Below, in pieces: positions 1 through 10,415 of a stretch of 64,000 nt of DNA (the stretch's first letter is position 1; each line of letters opens with the position of its first letter). The position numbers and the translations under genes were made by a program. The stretch lies in assembly GCA_004835665.1 (NCBI GenBank), contig RBKR01000020.1:1054001-1118000 (forward strand), given 5' to 3'. The DNA comes from Phoma sp. XZ068. Lineage: Eukaryota > Ascomycota > Dothideomycetes > Pleosporales > Didymellaceae. The notes beneath the pieces were generated by a model. That model had not been told where the DNA came from, did no database searches, and saw nothing but the letters and a program-made list of their open reading frames with translations.

Positions 1-209
1 GCTGGTTATTAGCACCTAGGGCGCCGGCCACCCGCTCCTCGCGACAGCCTCACAGCACCTATCTCCGCCAACTCTCATCTCCGCCGACTCTCTGACCGTG
101 CCTGGCTGCACCTTCCCTCCACATCAGCGTTCCTTCCTCACTCCCACACCACGCCCACCCTGCATTCCCCTCCTTCCCTCCCGCACTCCACCCCACACAA
201 CCACCCACC
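1..209 (+). promoter_or_regulatory. 5' flank of the first gene
   Basis: The stretch before the ATG at 210 is rich in C and T (many CTCC, CCACC and ACACC runs). This is the usual look of the 5' leader of a constitutively expressed filamentous-fungal gene. No TATA box is evident. The upstream neighbour is outside the window, so the promoter boundary cannot be set. Confidence 0.35.
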
Positions 210-1388
210 ATGCCGGGAGCACTGCGAAGCCGCCTGCGCCGCGTCCTGACCGGGCAAGAGGGCGAGGGCGGCATTGCGGGCAAGATGAAGCGCAGCAAGA
301 ACGCGGAGCCTGCAGAGCCCGAGAGCGATTTCTACAAGCCGGGCGAGAAGATGCCGCCCTTGAAGTACCGCCGTCCCGTCGATCCCGAGCACAAGAAGAA
401 CCTGGAGGCCTTTACCTGGAAGAAGGCGTGGCGCCGCCGCAGCCACCAGAGCCTGTACTCGCCCATGGGCAGCCGTCTGCCGAGCCGCAAGGGCAGCTTC
501 AGGAGTCGTCGCAGCCGCAGCCGCAGCGTGCACCGCAGCCGGAGATCCAGCTTCCACAGCGACTACGACGAGGAGGACGACACCTGGGTAGACAGCGGCA
601 TTGGCGCGAGCATTTCCGACAGCGAGCGCCCTGCGAATATTCGCGAGGCCAGCGACGACGAGGGCGATGTCCTGAATGGTGTGTATTCCCGAAGTTGTCT
701 CGTCGTCAACCTCGACTAACCTGCCACAGTCGGCCTCTCCCGAAACCCAACACAGGACCCGCGCGACACACAACGGAAAGAGTCGGCAGGCGGCCACCGT
801 CGCTCCAGCTCAGTCCAATCAGTACGACGAAGCAGCACACGGCCAGGCACTGGCTCTGACCGAACGCGTCAAAATTCGCAACCCTTCACGCCCGAGGATC
901 TTGAACTAGCGCTGCAAAAATCCCACCTCGAAGCCAAGCTCGAGGCCACCAAGGAGGAATCTGACAGGAGCGGGCACGGAACGCCAGACGATGACGAGAC
1001 CAGCCCCTTCGACAACCTCCGCCCTCGCGGCGGCTCCATCTTCATCCCACAGGATGCCGAGAGCCCCGGAATGTTCCCTGGGTGGAACTTCGTTTCCTCG
1101 CCGACCAAGGGCGGACCATCGTACTTCCCACCGAGAGATGGCAGTCCCCTCCAGTTCGAGCGACGCGAGTCCGTCTTCGTCTCGAACGAGGAGACAGGTG
1201 TCTTCGGCTTTGCGCCAAGCCAGAACGCGCCCCAAATTGGACGACGCGGCTCCACCTTTGCACCAGACGAAGCAGATGGTGCTGATGCAGTGATTGCAGC
1301 ATCCCCTCCTGCCCAGCAACAAAAGCAAAAGCCTGTTCCTACTTGCCCCAGCGACGAAATCATGAAGATTCTCGCCCGCAAGGACTAA
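210..1388 (+). CDS. Uncharacterised basic, Ser/Arg-rich fungal protein (375 aa)
   Basis: Two exons, 210-678 and 730-1388. The 51-bp intron has donor GTGTGT, a CTAAC branch site and acceptor ACAG. Reading across it keeps one frame and gives 375 residues. The first ~110 residues are strongly basic with Arg-Ser dipeptides (about residues 85-115). An acidic patch follows (DYDEEDD), then a Ser-rich linker, a short helical stretch (about 225-245, rich in Glu, Leu and Lys) and a C-terminal part ending in EIMKILARKD. No enzyme motif, signal peptide or membrane segment is visible. The acidic-helical C-terminal half looks more conserved in style than the linker. I do not recognise the family. The coding call rests on the clean splice, an ATG in good context (CACCATGC) and sustained codon bias. 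Confidence 0.8.
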
Positions 1389-2627
1389 CAGCACAACACA
1401 CAACCTTCACTTCATTGTCACTATTACTGCATACATTTTGTGCACCTAGGGTCAGCACATTGCATTTTCGGCGTTATATCACGGAGTTCGCAGGCTTCGC
1501 GCCTTGTTTGTTTCACACATTGGGTGGCTGTCATGATAGACCTTTGCATAGGCTAGTATTGGATTATCAGAACGCGAGAGGCATGGGCATAGAACCATAT
1601 GGGGAGGAATTGGACTGAATCAGCACCATATCACATGTAGCAGACGCCGCCTCCGAGCGCGCAACGATACATCATTAACTCATTACTACTATCCACACCT
1701 GTCTTACCCACAAGCATTCCACGTTTCATTGTTCTGTACAGCACAAGGCTGCATGCACATCACCTGCCAGACTCCGAGTAACACACCGCCCCCCACAAAA
1801 GCAACCCAACCGGCTTCCCCCATGCGGAAGCCATGCCCTCTCCGTCCCCTCCCCATTCAGCCCATCCGCGCGCTCCCCACGCCCTCATTCGTCGCTCGCC
1901 CCACGCACGTACTACCACACACGTACTCCACGCAGCCCGCACCACGTCTACATTCCCCACACGCACTGACCTCCAACATATCTTACTGCAAGCTGCTAGC
2001 GTACGCTGCGATCTACGCGTACAGAAGCGTTGCTTCACTTTCGGTTTTACTCTGCCCTAGTGTGTTGCGACTTCGATGGACCCTGCGCGGTGCTTCTCGG
2101 GCTGCATTTGTTGATATCGCGGACCGATTGGTGGCGTGATGGAAATGCGGGTGGGCCGAGTTTGCGCCAATCAGCGGGGGAGCTAGGAACTAGTAGTGTA
2201 GTTTCTGGACGTGGATGTGTACTGATCCTGGATGGGGAGGAAGTGTAGTGAAGGGTTATGGTGGAAGAGGTGGGGATGGCAAGATGCCTGATGCGGTAAG
2301 TTTCTGTCGTGAGTCGATCGCGGGAGGTACGATCGAGGTTCAGTTTCCTGATGGGGTAGGTTGGGTGGATGGTAGGGGCGGATCCACCGGAGTGTGTGTG
2401 GAGGGGTGTGGCTTGTGTTGGCTTGCTATTTTAACTTGACTTCATGCATTGTAAGTACAGTAGGGTGATGGGAAATGAGGAAATTGAAGGGAGGTAGATG
2501 GTCGAATCGGGAAGTTTTGCTGCTATCGAGCGCGGTCAGCTGCTGTGAGAGAAGAAAGATATTGCTTCACCAGGTAGTTGAAGGGAAGTGTGCACTGCTG
2601 CATATGCATTTCGCACTCGACGACGAC
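1389..2627. other. 3' UTR and spacer, no gene seen
   Basis: This lies downstream of the first gene and before the tandem array. Open frames exist (for example around 1729-2139), but they have no recognisable protein, no splice continuity and strong C/A compositional bias, so I read them as chance. The first few hundred bases presumably hold the 3' UTR. Confidence 0.5.
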
Positions 2628-3800
2628 GGAGTGGATCGGCCATCGGAACCTCAGAACCGCAGACTGTAGGCGCGAGGGACTTCAACTTACTGAATAGAGT
2701 AGGTTGTAATAACTGTTGAATACTGTCAGATGGTCATGATGTGACACAAGAAGCTGGAAATGTCGTCGCCGGTGACACAGGTGCTGCAGTGCTTGCCTGA
2801 CTCTCCACTGATTGGACGTTGGAAACTTAGACCCGCTCGGTGGGTCAACCTAGGGGAGCAATGTGATGGTGTGTAAAGCTCTCAAACTACTGAAATTAGT
2901 AGTTCGCAATAACTGTTGACTACTGTCGAGTTTCGATATGAGGTTACACAAACGCCCAAAACGGTAACGACTCTTAACTGATTAGGCGGTGCAGACTTAA
3001 ACCAACGAACAGACCCGGAGGAGAGCGCAAAAAGATCCTCAGCCTACCTGATAGAGTAGTTTGTAATAACTGTTGATTGCTGTGAAAATCTGCTGTTTCA
3101 CGGCAGCTGCACTACGGTAACGACCCTTAACTGGATTGGACGCTACGATCTCAGACCCAGTGGCTGACCCGGGGGAGTAGTGTGTGAAGCTTTCTCACAA
3201 CGTCCTCAAACTACCTGATAGAGTAGTTTACAGCAGCTGTTGATTACTGTCAAAAAGTGCCCTGACACTGCTTTTCAAGCGCTGCAATACGATAACAACC
3301 CTTGACGGGATTGGACACTGCGAACTCAGATCTACTGGGGAGCAGCGCGTGAAGCCACCAACCTACCTAATAAAGAAGTTTGCAATGGCTGTTGATTACT
3401 GTTAGGATGGCAGCAAGGTGACACAGGTCCCTCCAACGCTCAACCAATTGGGCATTGGAATCTTAGACCCACAGGCGGACGCGGAGGAGCAGAGTGTGAA
3501 GCTCTCAACCTACCCAATGAAGTAGTTTGCAATAGCTGTTGAATACTGTCAGAATCCAAACAAGGTGACACAGACGCTGTAGTACGAAGACGACTCTCAA
3601 CTGATTGGACATTGGAATCTCAGACCCACTAAGTTAACTGCCCCGAGACGAGCGAGTTACACAACATCCTGCACTTCACTCCACCGGACGCCGTAATCTC
3701 AAAACACGGATAGACCTAAGTGGCGGGTGCGCGGAGGCTCTCAAACTACCAGAAGGAGTAGGTTTGCAAACAGGTGTTGATTGTTTGTATATACAGGTTG
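2628..3800. repeat. Diverged tandem array, ~155-bp unit, about seven copies
   Basis: The same ordered set of short blocks recurs, beginning near 2681, 2881, 3037, 3204, 3355, 3503 and 3738, with a half copy before 2681 and another between 3660 and 3738. Spacings are 200, 156, 167, 151, 148 and 235 bp. Each full unit reads, in order: a dyad like AAACTAC-N8-GTAGTTT; a block like CAATAACTGTTGATTACTG; often GGTGACACAG; then AACTGATTGGAC, with ATTGG being an inverted CCAAT box; then TCAGACCCA; then GGAGNAG...GTGTGAAGCT. Copies differ by roughly 20-35% by eye, so the array is old. It carries no reading frame. It lies between two convergent genes, so it is not an obvious promoter. Confidence 0.85.
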
Positions 3801-4037
3801 CACATGCGCTGAATTGAGACTCGACCCGTGTCAGGATTCTACGGTATTACGTTTCTGTGCCACCTTGCTCTCGCAAAGTCTCCTTGTGCGGCTTGGTTGA
3901 CACACCAGTCGGTGGAGATGCTCAAGTTGTCCGTTGACTTTGATTAATAAGGTCGGCGTGGAATAATCATGCAGCATCACGTTGCAAATACTCTAACTCC
4001 TACGCCTTTTAAAGCCTTTCATATATTGAGTTCCAGC
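3801..4037. other. Spacer and 3' flank of the HET gene
   Basis: Non-repetitive sequence between the end of the array and the stop codon of the HET-domain gene. It probably contains that gene's 3' UTR on the minus strand. No feature is visible. Confidence 0.4.
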
Positions 4038-5939
4038 TTAGACCAGGGTAATCTCGCACAGCTCTGTCTCGTCGTATATCTCGCCGTGCATGATGCCGTG
4101 TACGTAGCTGTCACCAATGAACTCGTAGCGATCGGTATCGTCTGCACTCTCGCTGACTGCATCTTGGTCCAAGTCTTCGATTCGACGGAGAATATAAGGT
4201 ACCTTTCCTCCTGGCATAAGCACCACATAATCGCCTTCTTTGGCACTACGAGGCACCAGGCCGATGAGGCCTGTGCTTGTGATGGCGATGTATCGGTCTA
4301 TCGTTGCTAATGTGAACGACCTATAGAAGTCAAGGGTGTCGGTATGGTCAAATACACTGGAATCTGTGCGGTCGATACAAGCCTGCCACTTCTGATACGT
4401 TGCATAATCACTATCCTCTATCAGCCGATGTACCTGACCCTCTATCGAATCGTAAATGATGCCACCGCACAGTGTCTGCCAGTACGCTTCGAAAGGAGAC
4501 TCATATGGGCTGGGAGATGCGCAAAAGTCAGCGACGAAGTGCTGTTTGTCGGCCGTCCATTTGTTGTCCAAAATTGTGTGCACTATCTTTGAGATGGCGT
4601 CGACGAAGAAAGCCTCTTGTGTGGTTTCTGAAGCTGCAGGTTCCAAAATGGTTGCAAGACTGTCCTCGGTTGCACAGAAGTGCTCCAGCGTTATCCAACA
4701 ACGTTCAAGATGGTCTCGCTCATCTTCAACCGGAACTTTAGCGGTCAAATCTGGGATGTAGGATGGTATGTTCAGGTCGTCAGTTCGATCACCATATATG
4801 TAGCTCAACATATCCAGATTTTGCGTTGCAGAAGCCTCTTCCATAAAGGTAGCTGTGTAAAGCATTCTTGGCGATAATTTATAATCGGGACGGATGCTTG
4901 CCAGGGATGATTCATCTCCCAGGCCTAGTATACCATAGATCTTGTCTAGTGGATCCCAACATTGGCGAGCGCGGAATATAGCGGTCAGCTGGAGTATGCT
5001 ATAATCTTCTCTATTGCTCGCGATCGTAAGATGAAGGAGGACTGGAGCCTTTCGCAAAAAGGCAGTGACAGTAAGACCGTGGTCTTGGCCCCAGTCCTTA
5101 AAGATGCGGCCGCGCGAGCAACAAGTGTCATGCAAGGCAAGACTTTGGACAAGCTGGTTGTAAAATGCTCCGCTTAGCAGTCTATGGCCGCTCTGAAACA
5201 CTACTTTGCGTGCCAACACATACTCTTGGACTGTCCAGACTCGAGTCCACCAAGGCAAACGGAAGAAATCCACAAGAGTCTGTTGTATAGCAACATCTTT
5301 TATATTCAAACCACGCGGGTTGAGGTTTGCATCTTCCCATATCTCGCCGTGCCGGTGAGGTTCGGCTCCAAGGATTTCAATTAGGCTGAACGCATTGTTG
5401 GATCCCTCCCAAGCCCCAAGGTATACAAAGACTGTAGATGCTTGCACATATATGTGTCGCATTTGCAACACTTGGCTGGATCGTTCGTCCAAGTCGTTTT
5501 GATTTATGCAGAGCGCATCTATCCACAAGACCCGTTCTGTGGTCTGTCGCAAATGTGTCAACGCATCGTGAAGGTTTTTCGTGACTTGAAACACGCTCCC
5601 ATGGAGTGTAATAGGCACAAGGTCATTCTTGTCTCCCCACACATATGACAACGCTTCAAACGGCGGGTGTTGGTCCAGTGACGCAAGGCTGAAAGTGCAA
5701 CAAATGTCGCTCGCGCGGTCGATCTCATCAGCGGAATCGTCGTCGAATGAGGAGATAGCGTTCGGCACAGATTCGGAAGTTGGAGGGCTTGCGGAAGTGA
5801 GCCTCAGAAGGGACTCTTTTTCACCTTTTACGGGGGCTCCAGGAGACTCTTCAGCTGGTGGAAGTAGATGAAGCAGCCGGATCTGCCTCGCTGGCTCGTC
5901 GAGTGGAGCGTATGAATATGTCGATCGCCAAGGCTCCAT
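4038..5939 (-). CDS. HET-domain (heterokaryon incompatibility) protein, 633 aa
   Basis: Intronless gene. The frame stays open upstream to a TTG, but the first ATG is at 5939 (MEPWRSTYSY), which matches the usual HET-protein opening of a Tyr-Pro/Ala-Leu stretch followed by an I-R-L-L motif. The HET domain spans about residues 85-240. Signatures are EALSYVWGD, then the LWIDALCINQ box and a Q-MRHIYVQASTVFVYLG segment. The rest is the usual poorly conserved C-terminal half, ending with the typical Y-VHGIM-GE motif. HET proteins act in non-self recognition and can trigger cell death after fusion of incompatible hyphae; most family members are of unknown specificity and no partner is visible here. 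The gene converges on the first gene across the tandem array. Confidence 0.92.
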   Translation of the reverse strand: MEPWRSTYSYAPLDEPARQIRLLHLLPPAEESPGAPVKGEKESLLRLTSASPPTSESVPNAISSFDDDSADEIDRASDICCTFSLASLDQHPPFEALSYVWGDKNDLVPITLHGSVFQVTKNLHDALTHLRQTTERVLWIDALCINQNDLDERSSQVLQMRHIYVQASTVFVYLGAWEGSNNAFSLIEILGAEPHRHGEIWEDANLNPRGLNIKDVAIQQTLVDFFRLPWWTRVWTVQEYVLARKVVFQSGHRLLSGAFYNQLVQSLALHDTCCSRGRIFKDWGQDHGLTVTAFLRKAPVLLHLTIASNREDYSILQLTAIFRARQCWDPLDKIYGILGLGDESSLASIRPDYKLSPRMLYTATFMEEASATQNLDMLSYIYGDRTDDLNIPSYIPDLTAKVPVEDERDHLERCWITLEHFCATEDSLATILEPAASETTQEAFFVDAISKIVHTILDNKWTADKQHFVADFCASPSPYESPFEAYWQTLCGGIIYDSIEGQVHRLIEDSDYATYQKWQACIDRTDSSVFDHTDTLDFYRSFTLATIDRYIAITSTGLIGLVPRSAKEGDYVVLMPGGKVPYILRRIEDLDQDAVSESADDTDRYEFIGDSYVHGIMHGEIYDETELCEITLV

Positions 5940-6457
5940 GATGCATTGCAAATCAGTATTCCCGATCAATGCGTATTACAGTAGCCAAAGCCTTAAGTTG
6001 TACAGATGGTGTTGTATGTATAGTGGTAAGACGGCGGGTTGAGTGACGGGCCGAGTCGAATGTGCCCAGACATCCTTCCATCGGGCGCAAAGAAACAGGG
6101 GTCGTATTAGTATCTCGTCCAACAATCATTCGGGCTACGCTGGTGTGATTGCAAAGGTCCAGGAAAGCTGGTTGTGGTCATCAAGTTTAGATGTTGAAGA
6201 CTGTATGACTGAGACCATTAAGAATACCTAAGTATTTATGGGTCCTACTTCAGACATGTTTCTAACACAGGCGGAGATCCAGATATGGTCTGGTGCGGCG
6301 TCTATGACAAGTCCGATGATCTATTTGCGCAAAGGCCTTCCGCCGAATTCAAGCTTGCTTACATCAATACGTCCAGCATTCTGGCGGAAAAATTCCAACT
6401 AGTTTCGCTGCCGATAAACCTTCTTTTCAGTCCATTGAACGAGCTCATGTGAACGGA
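5940..6457. other. Spacer between the HET gene and the GFA gene
   Basis: This holds the upstream region of the HET gene (minus) and the 3' flank of the GFA gene (minus). One copy of a ~50-bp repeat lies at 6145-6198. No coding signal is convincing. Confidence 0.4.
6145..6198 (+). repeat. Dispersed ~50-bp direct repeat, copy A
   Basis: Shares the ordered blocks GTGATTGCAAAGG, AGCTGGTT, TCATCAAGTT and AGATGTT with 7513-7557. This copy has an extra ~8 bases after the first block. The two copies flank the GFA gene in the same orientation. Confidence 0.6.
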
Positions 6458-7065
6458 TTAAAGATTCTTACCATCCCCATATTCAAGTTTCAAGGTCCTG
6501 ATATCGACACTTTCAATCGTCCGAGCCTGAATATTCAGCCTTGTGTTCAGGCAGTTGTGAGGAGTTATTACTCACATTAACAGCCATAACATCGAATTCT
6601 TCATATATACCATTGAAGTCAATCAGCAAGCTCGTACCACAGTGGCGGCAGAACCAGTGATCCTTCTTCTTCGTGTGGAACTGGTACTTCTGCACGTGGT
6701 CTTTTGAGTCTCCATAAAAGACCACATCAGAGCGATTTGGATAGACCAAGAGGTATCCATGGGCAGTACAGATGGAGCAGTTGCATTGCATGACGGTGTA
6801 GTCTGTCAGGCGTGGAGATAATGTCACGGTGAAGGTTATTTTCCCACAGCTAAGCAAGTAGTCAGCATAAGTGCTTAAAAGAACATCAGGTTCAGCAGTT
6901 TCAACGGTCTGTTCGCAGACATATCCGCTTTGTATGTGAACTCAGCATTGCGAGTCTCAGTCACGCCATGACGTTCAGATAAGGCGTTACCGAGAATCGA
7001 AGCTTGACTCACTGGCATTTGCAGGGGTATGTCTGTAACTCCTTGCTGGCACTTGCTTCCGACAT
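6458..7065 (-). CDS. GFA / CENP-V-type zinc protein (S-(hydroxymethyl)glutathione synthase-like), 131 aa
   Basis: Three exons rebuilt here: 7065-7013, 6849-6576 and 6526-6458, with introns of 163 and 49 bp (GTGAGT donors). The short exon 1 encodes MSEASASKELQTYPCKC. It splices to restore CKCHCGKI, the zinc-binding C-x-C-x-C-G opening of the GFA fold. The middle exon gives the second ligand set QCNCSIC (Cys-x-Cys-x2-Cys) and the third HWFCRHCG. The last exon supplies the normal end (AVN-ARTIESVDIRTL). Length fits the family (120-150 aa). The family binds zinc; true glutathione-dependent formaldehyde activation is shown for few members, so the substrate is unknown. Without splicing only a frame lacking an ATG would be seen. 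Both upstream and downstream spacers carry the ~50-bp direct repeat. Confidence 0.88.
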
Positions 7066-7673
7066 TATTTTACTAACAACTGTTGTCTCCCTATCCAGGC
7101 ACTGAGTGCATCAAGGCTGGTAGTACGTTAATGGTTTTCGTTTGGGAAAACTCGTGTGATAGAGTGACGTTGATCAGGAAGACGAGTCGAAGGATTTTGG
7201 CTCTGCTGTATGTAGCATCTGTTCCGAACGGCGCTTACGCATGCTATCTGGACCATACACTAGTACATACAATCCTACTGATACGCCACGCCAGGGTGTC
7301 CGAAAACGCAAAGGAGGCTGACAGGGGGGGCTTCAGGATCAGGCTAAATCATTACCATGGCAGAGGGAGTGCTTGACACCTGCCTCCGCCTACTAGTGAC
7401 TGTGACTAGTACCTCAAAAATAAGAGCTCTTCCGTAGGCTTGCTGTTCAACCAACTAACCAACAAATCAATCAACTACCCTTTCTTACGTCAGCCCTGAG
7501 AGTGAGCACCGCGTGATTGCAAAGGAGCTGGTTATCATCAAGTTCAGATGTTTGAAAGAGCAAGTGCACAACACCCCACTAGCATTGTCCCCTTCTCGAC
7601 GTGACCCTGGTAAGAGCAAAGCATAACATGCAGGAAGTACTCGTGCTATTCGTTCACATCGTACAGCCAAATC
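7066..7673. other. Spacer upstream of the GFA gene
   Basis: This stretch runs from the GFA start codon to the RCM1 stop codon and holds the GFA promoter. A frame at 7083-7376 has no homologous look. It contains repeat copy B at 7513-7557 and a run of CAACNAACNAACAA-like sequence around 7445-7480. Confidence 0.4.
7513..7557 (+). repeat. Dispersed ~50-bp direct repeat, copy B
   Basis: Second copy of the element at 6145-6198, in the same orientation. It lacks the 8-base insertion but keeps GTGATTGCAAAGG, AGCTGGTT, CATCAAGTT and AGATGTTTGAA. Confidence 0.6.
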
Positions 7674-9537
7674 TTACTGCTTCGCCGTCTTCCTCTTTTT
7701 GTTCTTTCGTTTCTTCCCAGGCTCCGGCGTCGGCTCAGCCTTCTCGACCACCTCCTCGGCCTTAGCTTTGAGCTCTGCAGCTTTTTCGTCGTCGCTGAAA
7801 CCGCCCCACTCCTCTTCTTCATCATCGCCGTCTTGCTCTGCAGTTGGCGCTGCTGGCTCGCGAACGTCCTCCATCTCGGCGTCACCTCCCGCGCTATCAT
7901 CGCCTTCCCGGACGAACGCAGCAACGAAGAAGCCCATAGTCCCCTGCTCGGTCCCCTTGTCACATCTTATACATCCCTCCAGCACATCCGCCTTGCTCTT
8001 CTCATCGACCACAGACCCAGAGAGCTTGTCTTCCTCCCACTGCCCTCTCCTGCTCCACTTCTTGAGTCCCTCGACCTGCTCCTCGCGCCTAACAATGCGC
8101 CATCCGCGCTCCTTCGCCACGGCGGTCGCGAGCGCCTGGAATACAACGCCCTCGTTTTCTTCGAAGTGGATCGAGCACGTCGAATACGTGATCTTACGCG
8201 CGTTCTGAAAGCGCATCGCATGTGTCAAGATATGCAACTGGAAAGTAGACAGCGCAGTAAGGCGCTCGGTGAGCTTGTCTGCGGCGTCGAGGGGCACTTC
8301 TTCAGCGTTCGTTTCGTCGAGTTCAAGTGTCATTTCCTCCTTTGGCTCTGCAGCTACGGGTTTCTCTTCGGCGCCGCGCTTGCGCTTCTTGTTCTTCCCG
8401 CTGCCCTGCGGTTTCACGGGTTCCGCGGCAGCAGAGGGGAGGTGCAGTTTTATCGCGTCGTCGCGGCCGACGATGCCTGTTCCTGAGCAGGAAGGGTCGA
8501 GCAGGATTGCGCCCACGTTTTCGTAGTCCGGGGAATTGGGCTTTGCGGCGATGAAGTCGCTTGCGCCCTTGACGGCGACGATTTTGTCTGCGCCTGCGAG
8601 CTTGACCATCTTCTTGAGGATCTCGGTGCGGCCTTTGTCGCGCTCGAAAGCTATGACTTTCCGCTCTGCGCCAGGGTTTTGGCTGGACACAATAGCCGCA
8701 GCGTGTGTGGTTTTGTTGCCCGGTGCCGCGCAGCCATCAATCACATCGCCATCCTGTTCTTGTAGATCCAGAAGGTACGCAGGGAAGCACGACGCCTTAT
8801 CTTGGAAGATGATCTCGCCCTTGATGTAACTTTGCGTCTTGCTCAGATCCACCCTACTCGGCAGCGCAAGCAAATTCGGAATATTCGGATCCTCGTAGTA
8901 AATCTTGCGCGACCCCCGAGCCGTGAGAATCTCCCCAATACTCTCCACCCTCACAAACCCCTTGAACGTCGAGTCCAACTGTGCCTGCAGCGAGGACTTG
9001 ATTGTATTCACCCTCACCCACCGCGGATGTCTGACCTTCTCCCCCTCTTCACCGTTGTCCGCTTCGAGATCGCCCGCATTAATCGCTTCCCTGAACGCCT
9101 CGAGCGTGGGAAATCCGTGTCGTATGCGCGCCTTGGTAAACTCCGCACTGAGACGCGCCTTATGTCTTGTAATCGCAAGCCGGAGGACATGATCTTTATG
9201 CGCCGCAACACCGGATTTACTCAGTAGTAAGTCGTGCGTGAGTAGGAGCGCAAGGATAGGCGTCAACTATTTCTCCGTCAGCAATGCACACCCCAAACTA
9301 CCAATGCAATTGATATATACAGATGGGGATAAATACCTTCCTCTCCTCCCCCAGCACCCCACACCCCTCAATCACCCCCCTCAACACACCCGACCACTTC
9401 GACGCCTCAGCAACAAGAGCATATATCTGCCCAGGACTACTCTTCAGCTCCTTGGCCTTGAATATGCGCGCCTTGAACGAGCCGCCCTGGTTCGAGGCGT
9501 TGGTGAGCAGCGCCGCGGTTTCGTAGTAGAGCGACAT
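7674..9537 (-). CDS. RCM1: 25S rRNA cytosine-C5 methyltransferase, Rcm1/NSUN5 type, 597 aa
   Basis: Two exons, 9537-9337 and 9266-7674, with a 70-bp intron whose splice joins GEERK to LTPILALLL in frame. Exon 1 carries the typical NSUN5 N-terminus (MSLYYETAALL...). The SAM-binding motif DGCAAPGNKT is near residues 244-253. The motif IV cysteine sits in DPSCSGTG (Cys ~327) and the catalytic/release cysteine in STCSIHFEENE (Cys ~431). Family knowledge: yeast Rcm1 and human NSUN5 make m5C in the large-subunit rRNA (yeast C2278) in the nucleolus. A low-complexity Lys/Glu-rich insert (about 350-400) and a C-terminal Lys/Arg tail (KKRKNKKRK) fit nucleolar targeting. The N-terminal part of the catalytic domain, PRWVRVNT, is also present. 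Confidence 0.95.
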
Positions 9538-10415
9538 TTAGTGGTGGTTGTGCCGCGGCTGGGTTGGGCTGGGACTTTTTTGCGGCGCGCTGCGTTGGCC
9601 GCGGGAGTGGGTGGGGCGGGTTTGGGTGGTAGGAGCGCGGGCGCGTTGGGGAGGGGGGGGGGGGAAAGGGGATGTTCGTGACGCGTTTGATGGGTGGGAA
9701 TTTTCTTTTCAAGTAGAAGTCTATTGGATTGATTATGTGGGATTGTTAGGTAGAGACATATGGTAGGCTTGGTTGTAGTAGCATGTGGTAAACACTCATC
9801 CATTCTCATTTGCACAAAGGTACCAGCTACGCAGAAAACATCTCTACCAAGGTTACTACATCCACAAAGCTAGTAATCAGCTAACACGCAATTGCAAACG
9901 ATATGAAAGAAACAAGATGGTATCATTGACAACTTATGAACAGAGAACAGAACAGAAACCCGCTTTGCCAAGTGCTTTGCTTTCCTCGCCAGCCGAAAGA
10001 ATGCAGAAGATCCGATCCTCAGTTTGAAACGAAACAGTTTCTCGTGTGCTTGCTTGGTTGGCTTGCCAAAAATAAAAAAAAATAAGAAATAAGGAAGCTC
10101 AGAATAACCCGCTCGTTCTGCTCCTTTGCCATGATATTCAGAACCAATGTTCCCGAGGCTCTTCTTTCGCCGAAAAACGAAAATTGGATGACCTCCTCAA
10201 TACCTGGGCCATACCCTGTATCATTGTCCCTGACAATGCCTACGTTTTCCCCCCGCATCCAGCCACCACTCCCTCGTTCGCCAAGTCCGAGATGCGTCGT
10301 CGTATAGCTGGACAGCAACCATCGAGCGTGAAGCTGCTGCATCCTATACAATGCCCAATCTTTCGCCATCGTCGAGCCACTAGGTCTTCGTTCGCTAAAC
10401 ATTTCTGTATGCATC
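9538..10415. other. Spacer upstream of RCM1, with a 12-G run
   Basis: This stretch holds the RCM1 promoter (minus) and the 3' flank of the next minus-strand gene. It is G-rich on the plus strand near 9545-9665, including an uninterrupted run of 12 G at 9653-9664. A polyA-like AAAATAAAAAAAAATAAG tract lies near 10069-10090. No gene is seen. Confidence 0.5.
9653..9664 (+). repeat. Homopolymer G(12)
   Basis: Twelve consecutive G residues about 115 bp upstream of the RCM1 start codon, that is poly-C on the RCM1 sense strand. The length could be a sequencing or assembly weak point. Confidence 0.9.

Noticed and set aside
1729..2139. 136-codon Pro/His/Thr-rich frame
   Set aside because: Arises from a C/A-rich stretch in the 3' flank of the first gene; competing frames are equally open.
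2628..3800. CRISPR-like interpretation of the repeat array
   Set aside because: Units are ~155 bp, diverged along their full length and lack identical short repeats with unique spacers; host is a eukaryote.
7083..7376. 97-codon frame upstream of the GFA gene
   Set aside because: Overlaps the GFA promoter region, no recognisable protein and poor start context.
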